Positions 1 through 6,920 of a DNA stretch of 16,907 nt are shown in pieces. The stretch covers positions 1-16,907 of the forward strand of contig JAGCGE010000221.1 of assembly GCA_017649745.1 (NCBI GenBank), read 5' to 3'. Position numbers and translations under genes: made by a program. The stretch is from Clostridiales bacterium. Its GTDB lineage: Bacteria; Bacillota_A; Clostridia; Saccharofermentanales; Saccharofermentanaceae. The notes beneath the pieces were generated by a model, which saw only the letters and a program-made list of their open reading frames with translations, searched no databases and was not told where the DNA came from. Position 1 is the first letter of the stretch. Every line of letters starts with the position of its first letter.

Positions 1-257
1 GGAGGAGTCGAGGTGGACTCTGTTTCGTTCTCGTTCGTCTGCTCAGTTGTATATTCGACAGCAGCTTCAGTAGCTGAAGAAGATGAATCTTTTTCTGTCT
101 CTTCAACAGATCCTTTAGTCTCGGATGCAGCCTCGGCTACCTTTTCCGTAACATTGGTTGCTTCGGTTTCTGTGAATTGAACCGTGCAGGCGCTTGCCAT
201 AAATGCAACAGAAGTTGCAAGGACCATCGATGCTATTTTTGTTTTCATGCCTTTCAT
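1..257 (-). CDS. Putative lipoprotein, N-terminal part (gene runs off the left edge)
   Basis: The reading frame opens at an ATG on the minus strand and stays open to base 1, so only the first 85 or so codons are present. GGAGG lies 8 bases before this ATG, which favours it over an in-frame ATG three codons later. The N-terminus has Lys residues, a hydrophobic stretch and the lipobox-like MASAC, so signal peptidase II cleavage before the Cys (residue 24) and lipid anchoring to the outer face of the membrane are expected. The mature part seen here is a low-complexity, Thr/Ser/Glu-rich linker, typical of clostridial lipoproteins before a folded domain. That domain lies outside the window, so the function is unknown. 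The gene has a good promoter carrying two palindromes (separate entries), which suggests repressor control. Confidence 0.8.
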   Translation of the reverse strand, partial: MKGMKTKIASMVLATSVAFMASACTVQFTETEATNVTEKVAEAASETKGSVEETEKDSSSSATEAAVEYTTEQTNENETESTSTP

Positions 258-309
258 TTAATTATCCTCCATTACTTCAGAAGATCTTGTATCTTCTTAA
301 CTCATGGAC

Positions 310-327
310 ATTCTACAAACGTAGAAT
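310..327. promoter_or_regulatory. Operator-like palindrome 1 overlapping the -10 box
   Basis: This is an inverted repeat ATTCTAC-AAAC-GTAGAAT with perfect 7-bp arms. Its core TACA-AA-CGTA (314-323) is one base away from TACANNTGTA, the core recognised by BlaI/MecI and CopY-type winged-helix repressors. It covers the -10 box of the lipoprotein promoter, a position suited to repression. A TetR-type repressor could also bind such arms, so the family of the regulator is inferred. Confidence 0.6.
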
Positions 328-338
328 GACTTTGTCAA
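310..338 (-). promoter_or_regulatory. Promoter of the lipoprotein gene (TTGACA-N17-TAGAAT)
   Basis: On the minus strand TTGACA (338-333) is followed after exactly 17 bases by TAGAAT (315-310). This is a perfect -35 box and a -10 box with one mismatch to the sigma-A consensus. Transcription should start near 303, giving a leader of about 45 bases before the ATG at 257. Inside that leader a 7-bp inverted repeat (279-297, loop of 5) sits just upstream of the Shine-Dalgarno site; its role is unknown. The -10 box lies inside palindrome 1. Confidence 0.7.
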
Positions 339-346
339 TAACCTTT

Positions 347-362
347 TTCTACATTTGTAGAA
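347..362. promoter_or_regulatory. Operator-like palindrome 2 upstream of the -35 box
   Basis: TTCTACA-TT-TGTAGAA is an inverted repeat with perfect 7-bp arms whose core (350-359) fits TACANNTGTA exactly. Its centre is 36 bases from that of palindrome 1, and the two share TTCTAC/GTAGAA half-sites. It lies 9 bases upstream of the -35 box. Paired sites of this type are known for BlaI and CopY repressors. No gene for such a regulator is visible in the window. Confidence 0.6.
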
Positions 363-571
363 TTTTTTTAAAGACTCTCGAAAAGGCTTCCAAGAGTTAA
401 TGTATTGAGCGGTTCTTCAAATTGAGTAGGTTCGACGCTCTTGTATAAAATATCACCTTAGTGGATAATCTAGAAAGTTAAAAAAGGAGATATATATATT
501 ATAAAAAAGAATTGCGGCTCTTATGCTCAGTACACTTATTGTAATAACAGCGAGACTTCACGAGGAACCAA
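363..571. other. Intergenic region upstream of the 572 gene, with candidate plus-strand promoters
   Basis: There is no convincing gene here. Two weak sigma-A-like promoters reading toward 572 can be drawn: TTGAGT (422-427) with 16 bases to TATAAA (444-449), and TTGTAT (441-446) with 17 bases to GATAAT (464-469). AAGGAG at 484-489 has no ATG, GTG or TTG at a suitable distance; the open frame after it is discussed in the findings. The hairpin at 374-397 has no T-run in either direction. Confidence 0.35.
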
Positions 572-1123
572 ATGTATCTTTATCACTTTTACGACAAGCG
601 TTCAGGCCCATTTAAAAGCCTAACGGCAATACCTAAAGATGAGGCATTCTCAATACTCGAGAATATTAAGAATGAGCGTCCTGATTCACAAACAGCACAA
701 AGAGATACGGGATACATAACCAAGAGAAGAAACTGCGAAAGACTTGTTAAGATTGAAGCCGAAAAGAAAGGGATTATCATGGATATTCCCTCACCTCATT
801 ACATGGTTGTCGAATTTAGTCCGTGGCTCAGTACCTGGTTCGAGCATCCTGGTGAGATCAAGATACCCATTGAGGAATTTGATACGCGCAAGATATCGTT
901 TACCTATGGTGATTCTATGCCAACTTTTAGTCCCAGGGTAAAAGACGGAAAAGAATATAGAAAGCAGGTCTATACCTACGAAGAAATACTGAAGATCATT
1001 GATAAATATGGTCTTCCGCAGGATTGGAATGACGACGGTGCTCATGGTCCGGAACGATATATCGAAGCACAAGTATGGACCAATGAACCGATATCAAGAT
1101 ACATAGAGGAGGAAACAAAATGA
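572..1123 (+). CDS. Conserved hypothetical protein paired with a P-loop kinase
   Basis: This 183-residue soluble protein has no signal peptide or membrane segment. I recognise the type as a conserved hypothetical of clostridial genomes, without an assigned function. GAGG sits 6 bases before the ATG and supports the start. The sequence is rich in charged and aromatic residues, with likely conserved blocks at residues 74-91 (PHYMVVEFSPWLSTWF), 112-122 (a YGD followed by PTFSPRV) and 150-171 (QDWNDDG, then GPERYIEAQVW). Its last four bases overlap the start of the kinase gene (ATGA), so the two are probably translationally coupled and may work together. No catalytic motif could be assigned. The real-gene call is firm; the function is unknown. 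Confidence 0.85.
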   Translation: MYLYHFYDKRSGPFKSLTAIPKDEAFSILENIKNERPDSQTAQRDTGYITKRRNCERLVKIEAEKKGIIMDIPSPHYMVVEFSPWLSTWFEHPGEIKIPIEEFDTRKISFTYGDSMPTFSPRVKDGKEYRKQVYTYEEILKIIDKYGLPQDWNDDGAHGPERYIEAQVWTNEPISRYIEEETK

Positions 1124-1662
1124 TCATTCTTATTGTCGGAGCATCACATACAGGAAAGACAGTTCTCGCTCAGCGTATGCTAGAGAGATTCGGGTTCCCG
1201 TATTTATCTATCGATCATCTAAAGATGGGACTTATACGAAGCGGTAATACGGATCTTACTCCTATGGATGATGATAAGCTTACAGATTATCTGTGGCCTA
1301 TCGTTCGCGAGATGATAAAGACTGCTATCGAGAACAACCAGAATCTTATCGTTGAAGGTTGTTATATTCCTGGTGATTGGCGCAAAGATATGGGTATTAA
1401 GTATCTTAAGAATATAAGATACATTTGTCTTGCTTTTTCGGATGATTATATAGAAAGAAATCTTAGTGAGATACTATTGCACGAGTCCGATGTTGAAGAT
1501 CGACTACCTTCCGACGATCTCACTCCGGAATGGCTTAAGGAACAAAATCATACGATTATAGAAGACTGCAACAAGAATAGTCTTAATGTTACTGTTATCA
1601 ATTCTGACTACGAAATGATCATAGATGGATTGATCAATGAGATAGCAGCAGAAATTGGCTGA
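1120..1662 (+). CDS. P-loop NTPase, adenylate-kinase-like small-molecule kinase
   Basis: This is a 180-residue protein with a Walker A motif at the very N-terminus (residues 7-14, GASHTGKT) after a hydrophobic first strand. An IDHLK segment (31-35) is placed like the substrate-binding region of nucleotide and small-molecule kinases, a second core strand precedes the VEGCYIP segment (78-84), and a likely arginine-containing lid follows at about 110-130. Length and order fit the adenylate kinase/shikimate kinase/zeta-like P-loop kinase superfamily. The phosphate acceptor cannot be read from the sequence, and annotation as a true adenylate kinase would be unsafe because the usual LID and AMP-binding motifs are not seen. 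AGGAGG lies before the ATG inside the upstream gene, the ATGA overlap indicates one operon, and a terminator follows 3 bases after the stop. Confidence 0.85.
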   Translation: MIILIVGASHTGKTVLAQRMLERFGFPYLSIDHLKMGLIRSGNTDLTPMDDDKLTDYLWPIVREMIKTAIENNQNLIVEGCYIPGDWRKDMGIKYLKNIRYICLAFSDDYIERNLSEILLHESDVEDRLPSDDLTPEWLKEQNHTIIEDCNKNSLNVTVINSDYEMIIDGLINEIAAEIG

Positions 1663-1665
1663 ACT

Positions 1666-1688
1666 ACCCTCCAAATTTGGAGGGTTTT
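1666..1688 (+). terminator. Rho-independent terminator of the hypothetical-protein/kinase operon
   Basis: A perfect 20-base inverted repeat (1666-1685; arms ACCCTCC/GGAGGGT, continuing through AAA/TTT) is followed directly by TTTT, three bases after the stop codon of the kinase gene. The T-run is short but in the right place for plus-strand termination. On the minus strand no T-run follows, so it should act in one direction only. Confidence 0.75.
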
Positions 1689-1844
1689 ACATTGCAACCT
1701 TTTTGAAAATTATTTCTTTGGGAACTTATCTGCAGTGACTCTATTAACCTCGAGATAGTAGCCGAAAAAACCTTTTCTGTTTAATCCCGTGAAATATGCA
1801 CATTATCAATAGTACTTCGCGAAACCAATATTCTACTGTTCAGG

Positions 1845-2462
1845 TCATCTGTTTACAAAATACTTGTTACAATATCTTTCCTTTGCTTTATTGGATACCT
1901 CATTCACAAAATCGAACTTAGCCATCGAATAACCATTCGGCTTTCCATTTGGCATTCGTTCCATTTTGCCCTCGCTGATATCTTCTAAGATCTTCTCCTT
2001 AAGTTCACCATATTCACGGGCAACATCTGGAAATTCAAGAAGATAGTCTCTGAAATAAAGTTCGTTCCAATCACCTGCATATCGTATATGAAGAAGGAAT
2101 ACCTTCTCAGCAAATCCGTTTACAGTCATACCTTTGGCCAACAAGAGTTCAAAAGGATCATCCTTACGCATCAAGATCTCAACGCCGAAATCGATAGACT
2201 TAAGCGATTCTATCAACGCATCAACATTACAGTCATCAGCTATTTCTAACATAATATCTACAACTGGTTTAGCTTTAATATTGGGGATCGCGCTGCTTCC
2301 GATATGATTTATCCTTATCACATCATTCTTATCGATAACACCAATGATCTTATCTCTCTCTTCTTCGTACCACACCTTGAACTTTGGAGTAACATCTTTA
2401 AGTTCTATTGGAAAAGTCTTTTGAAACTCCTCAGGTGTCAGTTCTGAAACGTGTTCTTTCAT
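1845..2462 (-). CDS. GrpB family protein (nucleotidyltransferase fold), long form
   Basis: The protein belongs to the GrpB/UPF0157 family of the nucleotidyltransferase fold. The family signature is clear: HIGSS (residues 53-57), then AKPVVDIM (64-71), corresponding to the GS...D metal-site region. The C-terminal half has the family block with LLHIRYAG, FRDYLLEFPDVAREYGELK and a closing helix. The frame extends upstream to an ATG at 2477, but AAGGAG lies inside that extension, 6 bases before the ATG at 2462, so I chose 2462 (205 residues). The acceptor and reaction are not established for the family. A second, shorter GrpB protein lies at 8593-9111. It appears to have its own extended -10 promoter overlapping the end of the upstream TetR gene. 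Confidence 0.85.
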   Translation of the reverse strand: MKEHVSELTPEEFQKTFPIELKDVTPKFKVWYEEERDKIIGVIDKNDVIRINHIGSSAIPNIKAKPVVDIMLEIADDCNVDALIESLKSIDFGVEILMRKDDPFELLLAKGMTVNGFAEKVFLLHIRYAGDWNELYFRDYLLEFPDVAREYGELKEKILEDISEGKMERMPNGKPNGYSMAKFDFVNEVSNKAKERYCNKYFVNR

Positions 2463-2494
2463 GTTATTCTCCTTCATATATCTTACTGCATCAC

Positions 2495-2503
2495 ATTATA
2501 TCA
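2495..2503 (-). promoter_or_regulatory. Extended -10 promoter element for the GrpB gene
   Basis: On the minus strand TGATATAAT is a full TGnTATAAT extended -10 element. It begins just after the last codon of the TetR gene and lies 32 bases before the GrpB start. No good -35 box is seen at 17 bases, which an extended -10 can tolerate. The same 13-base stretch (TAATGATATAATG) recurs upstream of the GNAT gene. Confidence 0.5.
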
Positions 2504-3073
2504 TTACGAAGAAGAAACAAGTTTCAGCAGCCCGTCAAGACCCATGTAGTGATAGGTCATCAGATTCCTCAAACCTTTTCGTATATCCTCCTCTTCGCTG
2601 TTATTAAGGAGGACATCTGAAAGTCCAATGACAAGTAGCTTTACCGCTATCGACTTTATCTCCGTGTCCTCGACCGGACACACTTCAAGAAAATGGCCAC
2701 TGATCCTGTCGATCAGAAGATTCCTGTCACGCCCTTCACTCGAGTTGAGCATGATGAGCGCAGCCATCCTGTGCTCACACATGGCCTTAGAAACAATTGT
2801 CGATATCTCGTCGATCTTGTCAGGAGTATATTTGCCTGCAAAACCATGATTCGGAAAATAATCAGCCATATCATTAAAGATCTGTCTCGCATCCTTTACA
2901 AGCACCTCATAGATCTCTTCCTTGGAACTGAAGTAACGATAGATATTGCTCTTACTGATATAGCACTTATCGGCTATCAATTGAAGCGACGTATTCTCAT
3001 ATCCGTTCTTGATGAAGAGCCTGCTGGAAGTATTCAGTATCTTATCTCTGATCTCATCTTTCTTGCACTGCAT
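2504..3073 (-). CDS. TetR/AcrR family transcriptional regulator of the ABC transporter operon
   Basis: This is a 189-residue protein with the TetR N-terminal DNA-binding domain at about residues 5-55: an ILNTSSRLFIKNGYENTS helix, then LIADKCYISKSNIYRYFSSKEEIY, the usual helix-turn-helix ending in YxxFxxKEE. The remaining C-terminal part is the ligand-binding/dimer domain and is too variable to name a ligand. GGAGG sits 6 bases before the ATG. The gene starts 15 bases after the permease stop codon, so it is the last gene of the ATPase-permease-TetR operon and probably regulates that operon. A candidate target is the inverted repeat at 6269-6287 in front of the ATPase gene. Confidence 0.9.
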   Translation of the reverse strand: MQCKKDEIRDKILNTSSRLFIKNGYENTSLQLIADKCYISKSNIYRYFSSKEEIYEVLVKDARQIFNDMADYFPNHGFAGKYTPDKIDEISTIVSKAMCEHRMAALIMLNSSEGRDRNLLIDRISGHFLEVCPVEDTEIKSIAVKLLVIGLSDVLLNNSEEEDIRKGLRNLMTYHYMGLDGLLKLVSSS

Positions 3074-3088
3074 ATTGCCTCCGATATA

Positions 3089-5437
3089 TCACTCCTGCAT
3101 AAGTTTATATGCTGATATCTTTTTCATTTTTCGCGACATTATAAAGCTCATTACAAACACCAATGATATTACCACAACTGCCGATATAACAGACAGTTCA
3201 GGACGTACGATCAGATGCGATCTCTTGATACCGTAATTACTAAGCACCACTGCAAAAAGTCCGTTGATCCCAAGATATCCCATGATTGCCCCAGCAACCG
3301 CAGAGATCGCTGTTGCCGGAATGAGCGACAGTGACAACTGTATACGAAGCTGGTTACTTGTAAATCCCAATGCTTTTTTGATGCCGAATTCTTTCTCTCT
3401 TTTCACGAAGACTGTCTTGAGCAAAAGCCTTATTACGAGATAGACCGTCAACGCTATGAGTACAGATATTATAAGTACGACAAATCCTACCGCAAAGACA
3501 GGCATGTTGTCAGAACTTCTCTGGAACCTGTAACTGTTCTCCGCACTCTTTATGTTGTCATCACCGATCGCGAGACCCTTATTAAGAATGTCATCAACTT
3601 TCTCTGCCGTTGCATCCTTAACATTGACTCTGATGTAATTGTAAGTAACGTTTATGCCGAGATCCTTCGCAGCCTTCTCATGGATATAGACTCTCCTGTT
3701 AAGAGCTGATTGCTGAAGTCCTGTAATCTTTAACGTCACGGTCTTATTTCCGTATGTAAGGTCTATCGTATCCCCCACATCGACACCCAGTTCATCAGCA
3801 AGAGAAATGCCCATTACCGTCTCGTCTTTATCACGGAACTGAACTCCTTTGTAGATGTCGTAGCTAGTTGCTTGGGGATCATTTGTATACGCGATATTCG
3901 TGCCCTTTTCACCTATATAACCATACGACAGAGAGAGACCATAAGCATCCGTGACACCATCGATTTTCTTAAGATTCCTGATCGTATCCGAAACTGCCTC
4001 TGACGATTCGTCATTCACATAAAAATATGCATCTGCGACATCTCCCAGGACCATCCTCTGAAACTTAGATATATCCACTTTCGTGTTATAGAATAAAACA
4101 CACGAGAAAGTCGCTACAAACGTGAGTGAGAACATAACTGTGACAAGAATGAAGTTCTGTGCCCTACTCTGAATAAAACTCTTGAGCGCAAGAAGAACAT
4201 CCAGGTTACCTCCGTTATCTGCAAGTGGGAGTGGATTACGCTTAAGACTTTTTGACTTAAATCCGAATCTCAGTGCTGTTGCCGGGCTAAGTTTTCTTAT
4301 TCTCATCGTAGAGATAAAGGTCGTTAGGATTATAAGCACTATCACTCCTGCAAGTATCCCAAAAGACATCTTCGGATAGAACCTGTTATCCCACACAATG
4401 CCTGTGATATTTCTTATGAACTTTTCCTCCAGCATTGGAAAAAAGATATATCCTCCCGCTATACCGATCACGGAACCAATCATGCTTATCGATATATACT
4501 CAGCCATCAGCGACATTCTGATCTGTCTCACCGTATATCCGACAGCCTTTAGCGCACCAATATTGGTTACGTCGCGGTTGATATTATTGTTGATCGTAAA
4601 GATGATTATGATTATACAGATCGCCATGACAAGGATAGCAAAAGCAGCGATAAACCCAGACAGGATATTCACGATCGCAGTATAGTAATCCCTGCTTTCG
4701 ATCCGCGTATACCCGTTCGAAAAAGCACCGCACTCTCCCGCCAGTTTTTCCATCGAATCCTTAAGACATAAATCGATATCCTTGCCTTCCTTGGTATTCG
4801 CGAAAACAAGCTTGTTATACGATGGCACTTCACCACTCATGACAGACTCGTCCCTTATCTCGGAAAGTCTTTGAAATTCAGCATCATCGACCATAACTGA
4901 ATAAAACACATAGGAATTCCCAAAGAAAAGATCCTGATAGATACCTGCGACAGTATAATCAGTGTCACCGTAATTAGATTTCACCTTAAGAGTATCTCCG
5001 ATATTAAGGTTAAAGAAATACGCCAAATACATATCAAGGTATATCTTTTCACCCTTGACGCTGTCGTCTCTGTCAATATATCTTACACTGTCGTCCGAAG
5101 GATCAAACTTGTTGATGATCAAGCCCGTACCGTTCAAGTTCTTTCCGGTTTTCGAGACAGTCAGATCAAATGAGTTCAATGTCACGATATCGGATGTTGT
5201 GTGTGATTTAAGGCTCGCGTCAGTATCAAATACTTCATCTATTTCGGAAGTATAACTTCCTGCGAGTACGATATAATCAGCGAGATCTTCCCTCTTCGCC
5301 TCAGCATCAAAGATATTTCCGTAATTCGATGCCATGAGTCCTATCTGCATCAGAAAACATCCGAGAGTTATGATCAACAAAAAGATCGTCAGTACAGCTT
5401 TATCCTTGCGCAGATGCGCCAATACAAGTCTTACCAT
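3089..5437 (-). CDS. ABC transporter permease with two FtsX-like domains
   Basis: This 782-residue integral membrane protein has eight predicted membrane segments at about 14-35, 256-281, 311-333, 357-378, 428-450, 647-673, 698-732 and 747-767. Large extracellular domains lie at about 36-255 and 451-646. Each half ends in an FtsX-like three-helix block with a cytoplasmic coupling motif (IGALKAVGYT at 293-302; FGIKKALGFT at 684-693). This tandem 1+3+1+3 layout is that of MacB/LolC-type mechanotransmission permeases of Gram-positive bacteria, which act in peptide or lipid export and envelope stress rather than nutrient import. The start codon overlaps the end of the ATPase gene by 7 bases and has GGAGGAG 5 bases before it. 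The substrate cannot be read. Only one permease gene is present, as expected when both halves are fused. Confidence 0.92.
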   Translation of the reverse strand: MVRLVLAHLRKDKAVLTIFLLIITLGCFLMQIGLMASNYGNIFDAEAKREDLADYIVLAGSYTSEIDEVFDTDASLKSHTTSDIVTLNSFDLTVSKTGKNLNGTGLIINKFDPSDDSVRYIDRDDSVKGEKIYLDMYLAYFFNLNIGDTLKVKSNYGDTDYTVAGIYQDLFFGNSYVFYSVMVDDAEFQRLSEIRDESVMSGEVPSYNKLVFANTKEGKDIDLCLKDSMEKLAGECGAFSNGYTRIESRDYYTAIVNILSGFIAAFAILVMAICIIIIIFTINNNINRDVTNIGALKAVGYTVRQIRMSLMAEYISISMIGSVIGIAGGYIFFPMLEEKFIRNITGIVWDNRFYPKMSFGILAGVIVLIILTTFISTMRIRKLSPATALRFGFKSKSLKRNPLPLADNGGNLDVLLALKSFIQSRAQNFILVTVMFSLTFVATFSCVLFYNTKVDISKFQRMVLGDVADAYFYVNDESSEAVSDTIRNLKKIDGVTDAYGLSLSYGYIGEKGTNIAYTNDPQATSYDIYKGVQFRDKDETVMGISLADELGVDVGDTIDLTYGNKTVTLKITGLQQSALNRRVYIHEKAAKDLGINVTYNYIRVNVKDATAEKVDDILNKGLAIGDDNIKSAENSYRFQRSSDNMPVFAVGFVVLIISVLIALTVYLVIRLLLKTVFVKREKEFGIKKALGFTSNQLRIQLSLSLIPATAISAVAGAIMGYLGINGLFAVVLSNYGIKRSHLIVRPELSVISAVVVISLVFVMSFIMSRKMKKISAYKLMQE

Positions 5438-6195
5438 CCCATCTCCTCCAGAAAACCTCTGACCTTCGCGTGACGTTCCTTGTCACCGCTCCTGTATCTG
5501 CCTGGTCTGCATTCGCCTACGATCTTGCCGTCTTTTAGGTAGATTATCCTGTTGCCACGCCTTGCTGATTTAATGTCGTGAGTAACCATGACTACCGATT
5601 GACCCGCGTTATTGATATCGGTAAGCACATTCAAGACCGACTCGACACCTGCGCTGTTGAGTGCTCCGGTCGGCTCATCAGCAAACACGATATCCGGATC
5701 ATTGATTAGAGCCCTAACGAGCGCACATCTCTGCGCTTCACCACCTGAGAGTTGAGTCGAAAATTTACCTGTCAGATCCTCGCTTATACCTATACGTTCG
5801 AAAAGCCTGTCGGCCTTTCTCTTTAGTTCTCTGTTCTTTTGACCCGTAAGCCTTCCGGTACTTATGACGTTATCCATTATGCTCATGTTGTCAACGAGAT
5901 GGATCTGCTGGAAAACAAACCCGCAATGACTGCGTCTGAAAACAGCGAGACGGTCTTCGTTTAATCCGGTAATGTCCTCACCACAGTAGATTATCTGCCC
6001 GTCAGTCGGCTTATCCATTCCAGATAACATATAAAGCAATGTAGACTTACCTGCACCCGACGATCCCATGATGACTGTAAAGTCGCCTCTGTAGATCTCG
6101 AGTTCCATGTTGTTGATAATGTTTCGATCTTTGCCTCCCGAAGAAAAACTCTTACGAAGACTTCTTGTTCTTATAATGGCTTCTCTTGTATCCAT
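5431..6195 (-). CDS. ABC transporter ATP-binding protein (LolD/MacB type)
   Basis: This is the 254-residue ATPase partner of the permease. All motifs are present: Walker A GSSGAGKST (44-52), Q-loop glutamine in VFQQ (94-97), signature LSGGEAQR (149-156), Walker B IVFADEP (169-175) and the switch histidine in VTHD (204-207). The sequence is typical of the LolD/MacB/FtsE subfamily that works with FtsX-like permeases. The frame can start at GTG 6201, but AGGAG (6208-6204) would then be only 2 bases away. From the ATG at 6195 the spacing is 8, so I chose that. It is the first gene of the ATPase-permease-TetR operon. The facing plus-strand operon begins at 6396, leaving a 200-base divergent control region. 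Confidence 0.93.
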   Translation of the reverse strand: MDTREAIIRTRSLRKSFSSGGKDRNIINNMELEIYRGDFTVIMGSSGAGKSTLLYMLSGMDKPTDGQIIYCGEDITGLNEDRLAVFRRSHCGFVFQQIHLVDNMSIMDNVISTGRLTGQKNRELKRKADRLFERIGISEDLTGKFSTQLSGGEAQRCALVRALINDPDIVFADEPTGALNSAGVESVLNVLTDINNAGQSVVMVTHDIKSARRGNRIIYLKDGKIVGECRPGRYRSGDKERHAKVRGFLEEMGW

Positions 6196-6268
6196 CGCCA
6201 CAACTCCTATCTCAAAAAGATTAATAGCGACCGCGCGTTCACGATATATTTATCACACAGCTACTGCG

Positions 6269-6287
6269 GTATCAATGTTTCAGATAC
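6269..6287. promoter_or_regulatory. Inverted repeat in the divergent control region, candidate TetR operator
   Basis: Plus strand GTATC-N9-GATAC is a 19-base inverted repeat with 5-bp arms, 74 bases upstream of the ATPase start. On the minus strand its second arm overlaps TTGATA, which could be a -35 box with TAAATA 17 bases further on; that -10 is poor. TetR sites are usually of this size, and the operon ends in a TetR gene. The arms are short, so this is a suggestion only. Confidence 0.35.
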
Positions 6288-6347
6288 ATTAGTGACCGTT
6301 ATTCAAAACTGGTTTCTTTTATCTTCAGCACACAGAAAACAAAAACA

Positions 6348-6376
6348 TTAATATCTGCCGAACATTGGTGTAGAAT
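6348..6376 (+). promoter_or_regulatory. Candidate promoter of the 4-TM/DUF6765/HdeD operon
   Basis: TTAATA (6348-6353), 17 bases, TAGAAT (6371-6376) fits a sigma-A promoter moderately well. It would give a very short leader of roughly 13 bases, because GGAGAGG (6384-6390) follows at once. It is the best match I see in this gap. Confidence 0.35.
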
Positions 6377-6395
6377 TGTCAATGGAGAGGTATTT

Positions 6396-6920
6396 ATGAG
6401 CAGTATTATCAGTAATGATCCAAAGTCAGTTAAACTTCGCAGAAACAGAAACACACTTGTCGTCGCAGGAATGGGAGTAGTAGCTTTCGGTATCTGGAGT
6501 ATCATAAAGACTTTGATGGAAGGTCTTTTCGGTTCATTAGTTGATGAAATGAAGGAATTGCTCATCGAGATGCCTACTGCAGTTAAGTTCTTTATTCTCT
6601 GTTTTACTGCGATCTTTATGCTTATTGATGTACTTTTAAGGATCCTTATCGGAGTATTGGCATATAGAAACAGCAAAAGAGAAAAGCAAAGCCTTTCGAT
6701 CCTCATTCCCGCAGTCATGGTTGGGATCACATCCGCTTTTTCATTGTTCGTTGTTGTACACAGTATGCTCGTCGAAAACAAGTTTACTGTTGATAACTAT
6801 GTAGCATTCTTTGTTGAGCTTACATCATTTTCAATCCTTCTGGAACTTATCATCGTAACGATAGATAACAAGAGGATCACATCTCGAAAGAATAAGAAGG
6901 ACAAAGAAAATGCAGCTTGA
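6396..6920 (+). CDS. Membrane protein of unknown function, four predicted helices
   Basis: This 174-residue protein has hydrophobic segments at about 20-40, 64-88, 98-123 and 136-156. Arg/Lys-rich ends (around residues 12-18, 91-97 and 159-170) suggest that both termini are cytoplasmic. No known domain was recognised. GGAGAGG 5 bases before the ATG supports the start. The last 11 bases overlap the start of the DUF6765-like gene, so this is the first gene of a tight three-gene operon. The low-complexity Lys/Arg tail is consistent with a membrane anchor or channel-like accessory subunit, but that is inference from layout only. Confidence 0.8.
   Translation: MSSIISNDPKSVKLRRNRNTLVVAGMGVVAFGIWSIIKTLMEGLFGSLVDEMKELLIEMPTAVKFFILCFTAIFMLIDVLLRILIGVLAYRNSKREKQSLSILIPAVMVGITSAFSLFVVVHSMLVENKFTVDNYVAFFVELTSFSILLELIIVTIDNKRITSRKNKKDKENAA

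Noticed and set aside
374..397. Stem-loop with ACTCT/AGAGT ends, possible terminator
   Set aside because: No T-run follows in either direction: the plus side continues TAATG and the minus side runs into A residues.
203..400. Plus-strand open frame of 65 codons
   Set aside because: It crosses the lipoprotein start, its promoter and both palindromes on the other strand, and encodes no recognisable protein.
1689..1844. Possible terminator or small RNA between the kinase and GrpB genes
   Set aside because: Only short palindromes such as TTCGCGAA are seen. No stem with a T-run closes the GrpB transcript here.
2693..3115. Plus-strand open frame of 140 codons
   Set aside because: It is antisense to the TetR gene, whose helix-turn-helix and Shine-Dalgarno site are clear.
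6299..6781. Minus-strand open frame of 160 codons
   Set aside because: It is antisense to the 4-TM membrane protein gene. Its hydrophobic look is a by-product of that gene's codons, and no ribosome site was seen.
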